Position numbers and translations under genes: made by a program. From Rugamonas sp. (GTDB lineage Bacteria > Pseudomonadota > Gammaproteobacteria > Burkholderiales > Burkholderiaceae_D): a stretch of DNA of 39,158 nt. Position 1 is the stretch's first letter. Each line of letters begins with the position of its first letter. The stretch covers positions 1-39,158 of the forward strand of contig NZ_JANXMI010000284.1 in assembly GCF_025354735.1 (NCBI RefSeq), given 5' to 3'. The notes beneath the pieces were generated by a model that was given only the letters and a program-made list of their open reading frames with translations, did no database searches and was not told the DNA's origin. Shown here one piece after another: positions 8,002-15,825 of the stretch.

Positions 8002-9518
8002 CGGCCCAGACGCACTTGCGCGCCGTCGCGCAAATCCGTCAGCGTGCTGCCGAACAGCGTGGTTTTTAATTCGGCCACTTTGAGTCCGGCCTTATCGTAC
8101 AAGGGCTGCCGGGTTCCGGGCCGCACGTGCATGGTACGCAGTTCGTCCTCCACCGTCACCAGCATCGTGCGCGGCCGGGTCAACGCCAGCCACGCGGCCA
8201 GCGCCGCCGCGGCCAGGGCCAGCACGGCGCCGGCCAGCGCCAGCAGGGGCGCCAGGCCGAAGCTGACCCGCACTTCGATCGGCAGCACCGCGCGCGAACC
8301 CTGCACCTGCGCCGGCGGCGTGAAAATATCGGGCAGCGGATCGCCGGGAAACAGCGCCGCCATGCGCGCGCGGAAGGCTTGCGACAGTTCCAGCTTTTGT
8401 TCGCTCAGGCGCACTTCTATGGTCCCCGGCAGCACGTAGGCGGAACCGGCCGACTTGAACGCCGCCGCCGACCAGCGGCCCGGCAGTTGCGCCACCGGCA
8501 ACTGCATTTCCGACGCCAGCGGCTGGCCCTTGCCGGGCAGCGGCGCCAGTCCGGCCACGCTGGTGGCGCCGAGCTTGATCGGGCGGTCTTCGCCGGCCAG
8601 CATCGAGTGCGCCGACAGCTGGGCGCTGGCAATGGTGTAGGGGTAGATGCTGTTTTCCAGCGTCCACTGGATTTTCGCGGTGGGCGTGACGGCGCCGGCC
8701 TGCACGTCGGCGCGCAGCGTGCCCGATGGCGTCATCGAAAACGCGACGCCGGGCGCGTTGGCCACGCGCACCGGCGCCAGGCGCACGGTATCGCGGTCCA
8801 GCGGTTTCAAACGCGCCGGCGGTTCGGTAATCACCTGCTGCAAACGGCCCGAGCGCAGCAGCGCATCGAGCTCGCGCGCGCCCTCGGCGTGGATGGCGAA
8901 CACATAGACCATCAAGCCGCTGGCGCTGTAACGGCTGCCGCGCACCGGCATCTGCAAGGGGAAGGCCAGCGCCGTCGTGATGTCGGCGCCGCTGTGGATC
9001 AGCTGATAAAACTCGCCGTTGCGCCGCGCGGTGGCCTGGTCGTTGTTCGGGCTGTTTTTATTATTCGTGAACAGCCATACCAGGCCGGCGCGGTGGTCGA
9101 GCGCCGTGGCGATGGCCGCGCCGACGGCTTCCCCGAGGTCGGTGTCGGCCAGCGCGGCGCTGCCCGGTTTGTGCGCGACCGTCAACGGCGCCAGCGCGGC
9201 GTCGACCTGCCGCCGCGTGGCCGCTCCATCGACCGTGGTGGCCAGCAGCGCTTTCGGCGACGGCGCGTTCGGCAGGCTTTGATTGAAGGAGGCCAGCACC
9301 AGCGCGTCGCCCGGCCGCGCGGCGGCCGTCACCACCGCCGCCACCAGCGCCTTGTACTGCGACGACGGGTCGCTGTAGAACGGCTCCATCCAGCCGGAAT
9401 TCTGGACCAGGAAAACGTGCGAGATTGGATGCGCCGGCGGCACGGCGACGGCCGGCGCCGCCGTCAGCGCCGCGACCAGCGCCAGGCACGCCGCAGCGGC
9501 CAGCGCGGCGCGGATCAC
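7998..9518 (-). CDS. Secreted, membrane-anchored vWA-like protein with degenerate MIDAS
   Basis: About 506 residues. The GTG start at 9518 overlaps the upstream stop as GTGA and opens directly into a signal peptide (residues 1-25, ending APAVA). Residues about 34-200 look like a von Willebrand A fold: strand HVFLVQNSGWM, helix YKALVAAVVTAA, strand DALVLASF, TDLGEAVGAAI, strand GLVWLFTNNKNS. The MIDAS is degenerate: the DxSxS site reads QNSGW (39-43) and the usual TDG-like loop reads TNN, so metal-dependent ligand binding in the standard way is unlikely. A beta-rich middle follows, then a TM segment near the C-terminus (PLLALAGAVLALAAAALAAWLAL) and a tail of about 60 residues (MLVTVEDELRTMHVRPG) that would be cytoplasmic. 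It would place the vWA-like part outside the inner membrane, linked to the cytoplasmic tubulin-like protein. Confidence 0.8.
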   Translation of the reverse strand: MIRAALAAAACLALVAALTAAPAVAVPPAHPISHVFLVQNSGWMEPFYSDPSSQYKALVAAVVTAAARPGDALVLASFNQSLPNAPSPKALLATTVDGAATRRQVDAALAPLTVAHKPGSAALADTDLGEAVGAAIATALDHRAGLVWLFTNNKNSPNNDQATARRNGEFYQLIHSGADITTALAFPLQMPVRGSRYSASGLMVYVFAIHAEGARELDALLRSGRLQQVITEPPARLKPLDRDTVRLAPVRVANAPGVAFSMTPSGTLRADVQAGAVTPTAKIQWTLENSIYPYTIASAQLSAHSMLAGEDRPIKLGATSVAGLAPLPGKGQPLASEMQLPVAQLPGRWSAAAFKSAGSAYVLPGTIEVRLSEQKLELSQAFRARMAALFPGDPLPDIFTPPAQVQGSRAVLPIEVRVSFGLAPLLALAGAVLALAAAALAAWLALTRPRTMLVTVEDELRTMHVRPGTRQPLYDKAGLKVAELKTTLFGSTLTDLRDGAQVRLGR

Positions 9519-11062
9519 GTCGGCGCTTTCACATGCCAGCCGCGGATCTCGTTCCACTTCGGATGGTGCAGCCACAGGCAGTGGTCGTAGACAAAGGGCA
9601 CGCAGCCGGCCGGATCGCTCAGGCGCGCCACTTCGTCGAGGATCACATTGCGCTGGCCTATCCATTCGATGACGGTGCGTGGCAGGATGGCGCCGTCGAG
9701 CGCCGCTTCGGCCTTGCCGGTGTAGGGTTCGATGCGCAGCACCAGGCCGGTCGGCTGGCTGCGCGTGCTGCTGACGTTTTCCAGCAGCGGCAGCACCAGC
9801 GCGTCGGCCTTGGTCTGGTCTTCGACGTCTTCGCTGTCCCACGGTTCGTTCTTGACCTGGTGGCCGCGCCGGAACAGCAGCGTGCCGAAGCCGAGCCGCG
9901 CGCCGTCGATGCGCTGCACCTGGCCGTCGGCGCGGCCCAGCTCCACGAAGCTATAACCGTGGCCGTCATGGCCGATCAGCCACAATAAACCGTGGCGGCT
10001 TTTGACCGGGCCGCCGAATTTCAGGCGCGGCGTCCAGCCGTCCGGCCACGCCAGCCATTGCGGCGCGCTGCCGGGACGCCACAGCAACTGGCCCTGCGCG
10101 TGCAGCCACACCAGGCGGCCGTCGTAGCTGTAGGGACGCGACCAGCCCGATACGGGCACCGGCGGCACCGGCGAGCCAGTCGACGCGGCCGATGCGCCCT
10201 CGCAGCGCAACGCTTCCGGATCGGCGCCGTCGGCCAGCGCGGTCCACAGGCGCGCGCCATCGTCGGCGGCGTACAGGCAGGCGATGTGACGGCCGACCGC
10301 GCCGGGCGCGCCGACCACGGCCGCATGCAGCACGGCGCGCGTGTGGAAGGTGAGGTTGACGGGATCGATGGTCAGGCGCAGCAAGCCCTGCGCCGACGGC
10401 AGCAGCGCCACCTCGCCGCGCGGCGCGCCGGGGGCGGCCGGCAGCCAGGCGTAATCGGAGGCGGTGAACGACAAGTCGGCGGCGCCGTCCTCAGGCGCCA
10501 TCACATGCCAGGCGGCGGCCAGCGGGTCCCAGTATTGCAGCACGTTGCGGGTGTAGGCCAGCGCCAGCAACCGTTGCGAGGCATAGCCGAAATCGGCGGC
10601 GGCGAACACGCACAGGGCGTTGGGCGGCGTCGGCATCTTGCGCTCGGCGGCGCCCACGGCCGGTTCCGGCGCCCGCGTTTCGAGGCTGGCCGCCAGCGGC
10701 AGCGCCGTCACCGGCAGGCCGTGCGGCACATGGCGCGGCAGCGGATATTCGTTGACGGGCAGCGGCGCGCTGCTGGCGCCCCACCACGCCGGCGCGCGCG
10801 CGTGGCGGGCCGGCTGGGCGTAGCGCGTCAGCGCCTTGCCGCACTGCGGGCAATAGGCGAAACCCTGCGGGAAGATGGGCGCGTGGGCGCAGCCGGCCGG
10901 CACCGAGGCGCCCAGCAGCTGGGCCACGTCGGGCAGGCGGCTGCGGGCCTGCGCGGCCCAGTCGATGCGCGCGCCGCCGCCGGCGCCGGCGGCCAGTTCA
11001 AAGGTGCCGCTGTCGGGCCGTTCGAGCCAGACGCCGTCCGCCGTTTCCCATCTATATGCCAT
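9515..11062 (-). CDS. Zinc-ribbon protein with propeller-like repeats, first gene of tubulin-like operon
   Basis: About 515 residues, soluble by appearance. Near the N-terminus Cys58, His60, Cys71 and Cys74 (CAHAP then YCPQCG) form a probable zinc-binding site. The remainder shows repeated beta-strand blocks with aromatic residues, such as FAAADFGYASQRLLALAYT, YSYDGRLVWLHAQGQLLWRPG and SRHGLLWLIGHDGHGYSFVEL, which suggest a beta-propeller-like fold, though no named repeat can be assigned. I start it at the ATG at 11062 (MAYRWETADG); the frame is open to 11146 but that stretch reads like non-coding sequence. Its stop overlaps the GTG of the vWA-like gene. A second zinc ribbon occurs in the last gene of the operon, so the operon begins and ends with zinc-ribbon proteins. 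Function unknown. Confidence 0.76.
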   Translation of the reverse strand: MAYRWETADGVWLERPDSGTFELAAGAGGGARIDWAAQARSRLPDVAQLLGASVPAGCAHAPIFPQGFAYCPQCGKALTRYAQPARHARAPAWWGASSAPLPVNEYPLPRHVPHGLPVTALPLAASLETRAPEPAVGAAERKMPTPPNALCVFAAADFGYASQRLLALAYTRNVLQYWDPLAAAWHVMAPEDGAADLSFTASDYAWLPAAPGAPRGEVALLPSAQGLLRLTIDPVNLTFHTRAVLHAAVVGAPGAVGRHIACLYAADDGARLWTALADGADPEALRCEGASAASTGSPVPPVPVSGWSRPYSYDGRLVWLHAQGQLLWRPGSAPQWLAWPDGWTPRLKFGGPVKSRHGLLWLIGHDGHGYSFVELGRADGQVQRIDGARLGFGTLLFRRGHQVKNEPWDSEDVEDQTKADALVLPLLENVSSTRSQPTGLVLRIEPYTGKAEAALDGAILPRTVIEWIGQRNVILDEVARLSDPAGCVPFVYDHCLWLHHPKWNEIRGWHVKAPT

Positions 11063-11154
11063 CGTTAGTCTGTCCAGAGCTGTCCTTGCCGTGGTCGGGT
11101 CGTCTGCATGCATCGCACCGGAACTCCGCCTCGGCGAGTCCCGCATGAGCGACC

Positions 11155-11183
11155 ATCATAACGCATGTGGCGCGGGCGCCAAA
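11155..11183 (-). promoter_or_regulatory. Possible promoter of the tubulin-like operon
   Basis: On the minus strand a -10-like TATGAT (11160-11155) lies 17 bp after a poor -35 (TTTGGC, 11183-11178), just downstream of the terminator of the preceding gene. It would give a leader of roughly 85 nt. The weak -35 makes this tentative. Confidence 0.3.
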
Positions 11184-11210
11184 ACAAAAACGCCCCGGTG
11201 TGCGGGGCGT
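11181..11210 (-). terminator. Intrinsic terminator after the 148-residue gene
   Basis: On the minus strand an 8-bp stem ACGCCCCG/CGGGGCGT with a 5-nt loop (11210-11190) is followed at once by TTTTTGTTTT. This is a standard rho-independent terminator; it separates the upstream hypothetical gene from the tubulin-like operon. Confidence 0.85.
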
Positions 11211-11232
11211 CAGCGCGGTCGTGCCAGCGGTT

Positions 11233-11679
11233 TCAGACGATTTTTTTCGGCGGCGGCGGCGGCGCCCACGGCACCACGTCGCTGGCCGGCGCGGTCTCCA
11301 GCGCCTCCGACACCGTCAGCCAGCGCACCAGCGTCTCCATGCGCCGGATCGTGATGCCCTTGCCGTTGATGTAGCCGACCTGCTCGAAGCTGTCGGACTT
11401 GCTGACCATCTTGGACACCGTCGGCAGATTGTCGACCAGGCGGTCGTAGGCCTTGCGCGCCTTCTGCTCCCACTTGAGCAGCGTCGGCTCGCCGAAACGG
11501 TTGCTCTCGTAGTAGATCGTCAGCGTGCGGTCGTGGTTGCCGAAGCCGACCACCGCCGCGCCGCTGCGCACGGCCTCCAGCACGTCGGCCTTGGCGCCGG
11601 CGGCCGGCACGAACAGGGCCGCGCGGCCGCCCGCGTCCGGCCGCTCGAGCGGCAAATCCAATCCTTTCGTTGCACTCAT
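11233..11679 (-). CDS. Hypothetical protein, 148 residues
   Basis: No family recognised. The protein has no signal peptide or membrane segment. It has a mixed alpha/beta centre (VLEAVRSGAAVVGFGNHDRTLTIYYES, then a Lys/Arg-rich helix LLKWEQKARKAYDRLVDNLP) and a C-terminal half that could be a small helix-turn-helix-like region (FEQVGYINGKGITIRRMETLVRWLTVSEAL). It ends with a run of six prolines and KKIV. The proline-rich tail is of interest because the nearby tubulin-like protein carries a GYF-like domain, a class that binds Pro-rich peptides; any link is inference. A GGGAT motif precedes the ATG. It lies upstream of the tubulin-like operon on the same strand but a strong terminator separates them. 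Confidence 0.7.
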   Translation of the reverse strand: MSATKGLDLPLERPDAGGRAALFVPAAGAKADVLEAVRSGAAVVGFGNHDRTLTIYYESNRFGEPTLLKWEQKARKAYDRLVDNLPTVSKMVSKSDSFEQVGYINGKGITIRRMETLVRWLTVSEALETAPASDVVPWAPPPPPKKIV

Positions 11680-11908
11680 CGAAATCCCATTCGGTTGGTG
11701 TGGCGGTACGGTGCCAGCGCAGGTGCCGCGCTGGCCGGCGGCGCGGCGGCCGCCCGGCGCGGTTCCCGCCGGGCGTTGAGTTGCCTAAAGGCTATATTGT
11801 CAAATTCTACCCCCAGGGCCGCCGCGGGACAAGCACTATGACGCGGCGTGGAAACGGCCGCCGAGCCGTATAATGCTGGCCATCCCCACGCCCGCCCATC
11901 CGATCACC

Positions 11909-12988
11909 ATGATGTCCCTCTCCGCCCCCGCCTCCCCCATCGATGCCACCGCCACCTCCGTGGACGCGCCGGTGTTGACGCCATCCGCGCTGGACGCCGC
12001 CGCGCGCCACGTGGGCGACCTGCTGGCGATGGCGATCGGCCACACGCCGGCGCACGGCGCGCTGATCGTCTACGACACGCGCTGCGCCCTGAACCTGGCG
12101 CTGACGGCGGCCTACCGGCGCGCCGTGCCTGGCGCCACCTTCGTCGACTTCGACGCCGTCACGCCGGAGCAGGTGCTGGCCGCGTTCGCGTCGATGGCGG
12201 CCGACGACCTGGTGGTGCTGATCCAGTCGACCAGCTTCCGGCTCGAAGCGTTCCGCATCCGCATCGAATTGTTCAAGCGCGGCCTGAAGGTGATCGAGCA
12301 TGTGCACTTGTCGCGCATGCCGGGCGAACAGGGGCTGCACTATATTGCATCGCTGGCCTACGACCCGGCCTATTATCGCGGCGTCGGCCACGCGCTCAAG
12401 GCCCGCATCGACGGCGCGCGCTCGGGCGTGGTCGACAGCGGCGGCGAGCGGCTGGTGTTCGCCTCGCCGTTCGAATTGGCCAAGCTCAATATCGGCGACT
12501 ACAGCGGCATGAACAATATCGGCGGCCAGTTCCCGCTGGGCGAAGTGTTCACCGAGGCGCGCGACCTGGAGGCGGTCAACGGGCGGGTACGCATCTTCGT
12601 GTTCGGCGACACCGCCTTCATGGTGAACCGGCCGGCCACGCCGATCACGCTGATCGTCGAGCGCGGGCGCGTGGTCGGCGCCGACGACGCGACGCCGGAG
12701 TTCGACAATATGCTGGCCATCATCCGCGCGCACGAGGGCGAAGTGTGGCTGCGCGAACTGGGCTTCGGCATGAACCGCGCGTTCTCGCGCGAACGCCTGG
12801 TCGACGATATCGGCACCTATGAGCGCATGTGCGGGATTCATTTGTCGCTGGGGGCCAAGCACGGCGTGTACCAGAAGCCGCAGTTCAAGCGCAAGGACGC
12901 GCGCTATCACGTCGACGTGTTCGCGGTGACGGAGGCGGTGTATCTCGATGACGAGCAGGTCTACCGCGACGGCGCCTGGGTGGTCTAA
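11909..12988 (+). CDS. M29 aminopeptidase-like / NicX-like metalloenzyme
   Basis: About 359 residues, similar to the leucyl aminopeptidase T (M29) superfamily, which also includes the ring-cleaving 2,5-dihydroxypyridine dioxygenase NicX. The C-terminal half holds the probable metal ligands: Glu in FPLGEVFTEA, Glu in RELGFGMN, His in GIHLSLGAKHG, and the HxD pair in YHVDVF, spaced as in M29 enzymes. The N-terminal half is a Rossmann-like region (ALIVYDTRCALNLAL, DLVVLIQSTSFRL). A TATAAT hexamer at 11869-11874 would place the transcript start near 11881, which excludes the ATG at 11873 and supports the ATG pair at 11909/11912; no Shine-Dalgarno is seen and no good -35 accompanies it. No operon partner is visible. 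Substrate unknown: peptidase or aromatic oxygenase cannot be told from sequence alone. Confidence 0.75.
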   Translation: MMSLSAPASPIDATATSVDAPVLTPSALDAAARHVGDLLAMAIGHTPAHGALIVYDTRCALNLALTAAYRRAVPGATFVDFDAVTPEQVLAAFASMAADDLVVLIQSTSFRLEAFRIRIELFKRGLKVIEHVHLSRMPGEQGLHYIASLAYDPAYYRGVGHALKARIDGARSGVVDSGGERLVFASPFELAKLNIGDYSGMNNIGGQFPLGEVFTEARDLEAVNGRVRIFVFGDTAFMVNRPATPITLIVERGRVVGADDATPEFDNMLAIIRAHEGEVWLRELGFGMNRAFSRERLVDDIGTYERMCGIHLSLGAKHGVYQKPQFKRKDARYHVDVFAVTEAVYLDDEQVYRDGAWVV

Positions 12989-13009
12989 GGCGCCGATTTA
13001 CGCGCACCG

Positions 13010-13951
13010 TCACGGCGCCATTTTCAGCAATCCGGCGGCCAGCAGCTCGGCGTCCCACGGCGGCACCGGCTGATATTCATCGACCAGGAAGTCGATCAGC
13101 GCGCGCACCTTGGGCGACGGCCGGCGGCTGGCCGGGTACAGCGCGCTCAGATGATTGAGCGGCAGTTCCCAGTCCTCCAGCACCGCCACCAGCGATCCGT
13201 CGAGCAGCGCGCGCGAGGCCAGGAAGGTGGTGTTGTAGACGATGCCCAGCCCCCGCAGCGCGGCCTGTTGCAGCACCAGCCCATTGTTGGCCGAGAACGC
13301 GGCCTGCACCCGCACCGTCTCCTGTTCTGCACCGCGCGTGAAATGCCACGCCATGCCGTCGGTCAAATGGCTGAAGTGCAGGCAGCGGTGCTGGCGCAGC
13401 TCCTGCGGCGTCTTCGGCTGTCCATGCCGCGCCAGATAGGCCGGGCTGGCGCACAGCACCGCGCGGCACGGCGCCAGCGTGCGCATGGCCAGCGCGCGGC
13501 TGTCCGGGATGCCGCCGACCCGTATCGTCAAATCGAAACCGTGCTCGATGGGGTCGAGCAGCGCGTCGTCCACGTACAGCGTCGGCGTCAGCTGCGGGTG
13601 CGGCAGGCTGAATCGGGCCAGCGCGTCGGCCAGCCACGCGCTGCCGAAGCTCGACGGCGCCTGGATGCGCAGCGCGCCGGCCAGGCCGGCGCCGGCGTGG
13701 GTGACGGCGCGCGCCGCTTCCTGCGCCTGCGCCACCGTCGCCATGCACGGCGCCAGATAGGCCTGGCCGATGTCGGTCAAACTCACTTCGCGCGTCGAGC
13801 GGTGCAGCAGGCGCGCCTGCAGCCGGTCCTCCAGCTGCATCACGTGCTTGCTGACCATGGCGCGCGTGATGCCCAGCTTGCGCCCGGCCGCGCTGAAGCT
13901 GCGCAGCCGGGCCACTTCGACGAATATCTCCATTGCGCGTAATTGGTCCAT
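13010..13951 (-). CDS. LysR-family transcriptional regulator
   Basis: A 313-residue LysR-type regulator. The N-terminal winged helix-turn-helix spans about residues 1-60 (MDQLRAMEIFVEVARLRSF, then KLGITRAMVSKHVMQLEDRL with the recognition helix, then LLHRSTREVSLTDIG). The effector domain follows, with the usual LRIQAPSSFG opening and a C-terminal PYPASRR-like LYPASRRPSPKVRALIDFL. It belongs to the broad group close to AaeR/DmlR-type regulators by appearance. It is divergent from the dioxygenase-isomerase pair, with a 23-bp palindrome between them, so these genes are its likely targets. The start at 13951 lies only 6 bp from that palindrome, leaving no room for a normal ribosome-binding site outside it; the site may thus also control this gene. 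It ends 21 bp from the convergent M29-like gene. Confidence 0.9.
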   Translation of the reverse strand: MDQLRAMEIFVEVARLRSFSAAGRKLGITRAMVSKHVMQLEDRLQARLLHRSTREVSLTDIGQAYLAPCMATVAQAQEAARAVTHAGAGLAGALRIQAPSSFGSAWLADALARFSLPHPQLTPTLYVDDALLDPIEHGFDLTIRVGGIPDSRALAMRTLAPCRAVLCASPAYLARHGQPKTPQELRQHRCLHFSHLTDGMAWHFTRGAEQETVRVQAAFSANNGLVLQQAALRGLGIVYNTTFLASRALLDGSLVAVLEDWELPLNHLSALYPASRRPSPKVRALIDFLVDEYQPVPPWDAELLAAGLLKMAP

Positions 13952-13957
13952 GCGCCA

Positions 13958-13980
13958 ATTGTCGCCACTTTGGCGACAAT
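13958..13980. promoter_or_regulatory. LysR operator, 23-bp palindrome
   Basis: Perfect inverted repeat with 10-bp arms ATTGTCGCCA and TGGCGACAAT around CTT. It is centred about 65 bp upstream of the predicted transcript start of the divergent dioxygenase gene, the classic place for the recognition site of an activating LysR protein, and 6 bp from the regulator's own start codon, fitting autorepression. Confidence 0.72.
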
Positions 13981-13998
13981 GTGTCAACCGTTTGCCCG

Positions 13999-14027
13999 TT
14001 GATGCATCACAATCGGCGGCATACAAT
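13999..14027 (+). promoter_or_regulatory. Promoter of the dioxygenase-isomerase operon
   Basis: A sigma-70-like pair, TTGATG (13999-14004) and TACAAT (14022-14027), with exactly 17 bp between. The predicted start is near 14034, giving a leader of about 47 nt that ends in GGAG before the ATG at 14081. Confidence 0.65.
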
Positions 14028-14080
14028 GCCTGATCCCCTGCCCGGCGCCGCCGCGGCCCCCACCCAAGCGGAGCACAGCC

Positions 14081-14920
14081 ATGCTGACCAAGGAACAACA
14101 AGACCAATACCAGCGCGATGGTTACATCGTGCTGCCGAATTTCAAAACCCTGGAAGAAATCGCCGTGCTGCGCGCGCGGGCGGCGCAGATTGTCGACCAA
14201 TTCGATCCCAATGCGGCGTCGGGCATCTTCACCACCAAAGAACAGGAACAGCGCAGCGACGATTACTTCCTCGGTTCCGACAATACGATACGCTGCTTCT
14301 TCGAGGAGGAAGCCTTCGGCGCCGACGGCCTGCTCAAGCAGGACAAGGCGCTGTCGATCAACAAGATCGGCCACGCGATGCACGATCTCGACCCGGTGTT
14401 CCGCGCCTTCACGGCCGATCCGAAGCTGGTGGCCGTGGCGCGCGACCTGGGCCTGGAACAGGTGCAAGTGTGGCAGTCGATGTATATCTTCAAGCAGCCC
14501 GGCATCGGCGGCGAAGTGCGCTGGCATCAGGATGCGACGTATTTCGACACCACGCCGGTCAGCGTGACGACGTTCTGGTTCGCGCTCGAAGATGCGACGC
14601 TGGACAACGGCTGCATGTGGGCCGAACCGGGCGGCCATCGCGGCCCGATGCGCGAGCGCTTCATCCGCAACGGCGATGAAATCGGCATGGAGAAGCTAGC
14701 CGCGATGCCGTGGCCGGACGACAGCACGGCCGTGCCGCTGGTGTGCAAGGCCGGCAGCCTGGTGTGCTTCCACGGCCTGCTGCCGCACTACAGCGCGCCG
14801 AACCGCTCGCCGGTGTCGCGCCACGCGTACACGCTGCACGCGACCGACGGCCGCACCGAATACTCGCCGCAGAACTGGATACAGCGCGACGCCGCGTTTC
14901 CGGTGCGCGGTTTCCTGTAA
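14081..14920 (+). CDS. Phytanoyl-CoA dioxygenase-family (PhyH) Fe(II)/2OG oxygenase
   Basis: A 279-residue member of the PhyH family of non-haem iron, 2-oxoglutarate-dependent oxygenases. The facial triad is visible: His149 and Asp151 in WHQDATYF, and His236 in LLPHYSAPN, with Arg in VSRHAYTLH as the likely 2-oxoglutarate anchor. The start DQYQRDGYIVLPNF and the segment FWFALEDATLDNGCMWAEPGGHRG are typical of the family. The ATG is preceded by GGAG at a good distance. Nine bases downstream begins a TIM-barrel isomerase-like gene, so the two form an operon, probably activated by the divergent LysR regulator. The substrate is unknown; bacterial PhyH proteins act on varied small metabolites, and pairing with a sugar-isomerase-like protein suggests a catabolic step on a polyol- or opine-like compound. 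Confidence 0.9.
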   Translation: MLTKEQQDQYQRDGYIVLPNFKTLEEIAVLRARAAQIVDQFDPNAASGIFTTKEQEQRSDDYFLGSDNTIRCFFEEEAFGADGLLKQDKALSINKIGHAMHDLDPVFRAFTADPKLVAVARDLGLEQVQVWQSMYIFKQPGIGGEVRWHQDATYFDTTPVSVTTFWFALEDATLDNGCMWAEPGGHRGPMRERFIRNGDEIGMEKLAAMPWPDDSTAVPLVCKAGSLVCFHGLLPHYSAPNRSPVSRHAYTLHATDGRTEYSPQNWIQRDAAFPVRGFL

Positions 14921-14928
14921 GGCGGCTC

Positions 14929-15750
14929 ATGGAGATTTTGATTTTCGCGCCGCACTGGGGCAGCAATCACCTGACGCCGCAGGACTTCATCGACCGCGTG
15001 AAGGCGGCCGGCTTCGACGGCGTCGAGATGTCGCTGCCGCTGGCGGCGGCCGAGCGCGAAGACTGGAGCGCGCGCATCGGCGCCGCCGGCCTGCACCTGA
15101 TCGCGCAGCAGTGGGAGACCGTGTTCCACGCCGAATTCGCGGCGCATAAAACGGCGCTGGCGCAGCTGCTGCACAACGCCTGCGCGGCGCGGCCGCTGCA
15201 CGTCAATTCACACACCGGCAAGGATTACTACACGCGCCAGCAGAACCTGGAGCTGATCGCGCTGGCCGATGCGATCGCGCGCGAGCACGGCGTGGCCATC
15301 GTGCACGAGATACACCGCAGCCGTTTCAGCGGCCATCCAATGCTGTTGCTGCCGTATCTGGAGCAGCTGCCACATTTGCAGCTGACGGCCGACCTGTCGC
15401 ACTGGTGCTGCGCCTGCGAATCGCTGCTGGAAGACCAGCCGCGGACGCTGGCGGCGACGCTGCCGCATGTGCGCCATATCCACGCGCGCGTCGGCCATGC
15501 GCAGGGACCGCAGGTGGCGGACTTCCGCGCGCCGGAAGCGGCGGCGGCGCTGGCGGCGCATCTGGACTGGTGGGACCGCATCGTGGCGCTGCGCCGCGCC
15601 GACGGGGCCTCGCGGCTGACGATGACGCCCGAATTCGGACCGGTGCCGTACACCCAGTCCTTGCCTTACTCGCAGCAGGAAGTGTCGAACGCGTGGGAGT
15701 TGAATGTGGCGATGCTGGCGCTGTTGCGGGCGCGGTACGCGTTGGCGTGA
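14929..15750 (+). CDS. Sugar phosphate isomerase/epimerase-like TIM-barrel protein
   Basis: A 273-residue protein of the xylose-isomerase-like TIM-barrel superfamily (AP_endonuc_2 fold). Typical elements are the N-terminal strand MEILIFAPHWG, FIDRVKAAGFDGVEMSLP, VHEIHRSRFSG with metal-ligand Glu and His, LTADLSHWC, HVRHIHARVGH and TPEFGP near the end, which carry the usual Glu/Asp/His metal ligands. It starts 8 nt after the dioxygenase stop, with AAGG overlapping that stop, so translation is coupled. Longer in-frame starts overlap the dioxygenase and are not supported. Substrate cannot be named. It is expected to act in the same pathway as the dioxygenase, under the LysR regulator. Confidence 0.85.
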   Translation: MEILIFAPHWGSNHLTPQDFIDRVKAAGFDGVEMSLPLAAAEREDWSARIGAAGLHLIAQQWETVFHAEFAAHKTALAQLLHNACAARPLHVNSHTGKDYYTRQQNLELIALADAIAREHGVAIVHEIHRSRFSGHPMLLLPYLEQLPHLQLTADLSHWCCACESLLEDQPRTLAATLPHVRHIHARVGHAQGPQVADFRAPEAAAALAAHLDWWDRIVALRRADGASRLTMTPEFGPVPYTQSLPYSQQEVSNAWELNVAMLALLRARYALA

Positions 15751-15752
15751 CT

Positions 15753-15785
15753 CCCGGGCCTAAACCAAACCCGGGGTCTGACCCC
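15753..15785. repeat. Short palindromic intergenic sequence
   Basis: Between two convergent genes lie CCCGGG copies 11 nt apart (15753-15758, 15770-15775) and a near-palindrome GGGGTC/TGACCCC (15773-15785). Similar GGGGTC-AGACCCC-like sequences are common between genes in this bacterial group. It may act as a weak bidirectional terminator, but there is no T-run on either side. Confidence 0.4.
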
Positions 15786-15825
15786 GATTCGCTGCCGCCG
15801 CCGATGCGCTGCCGCCGATTCGCGT

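Noticed and set aside
11869..11875. ATG at 11873 as start of the M29-like gene
   Set aside because: It lies inside a TATAAT hexamer; if that is the -10, the codon is not transcribed, and no ribosome-binding site precedes it.
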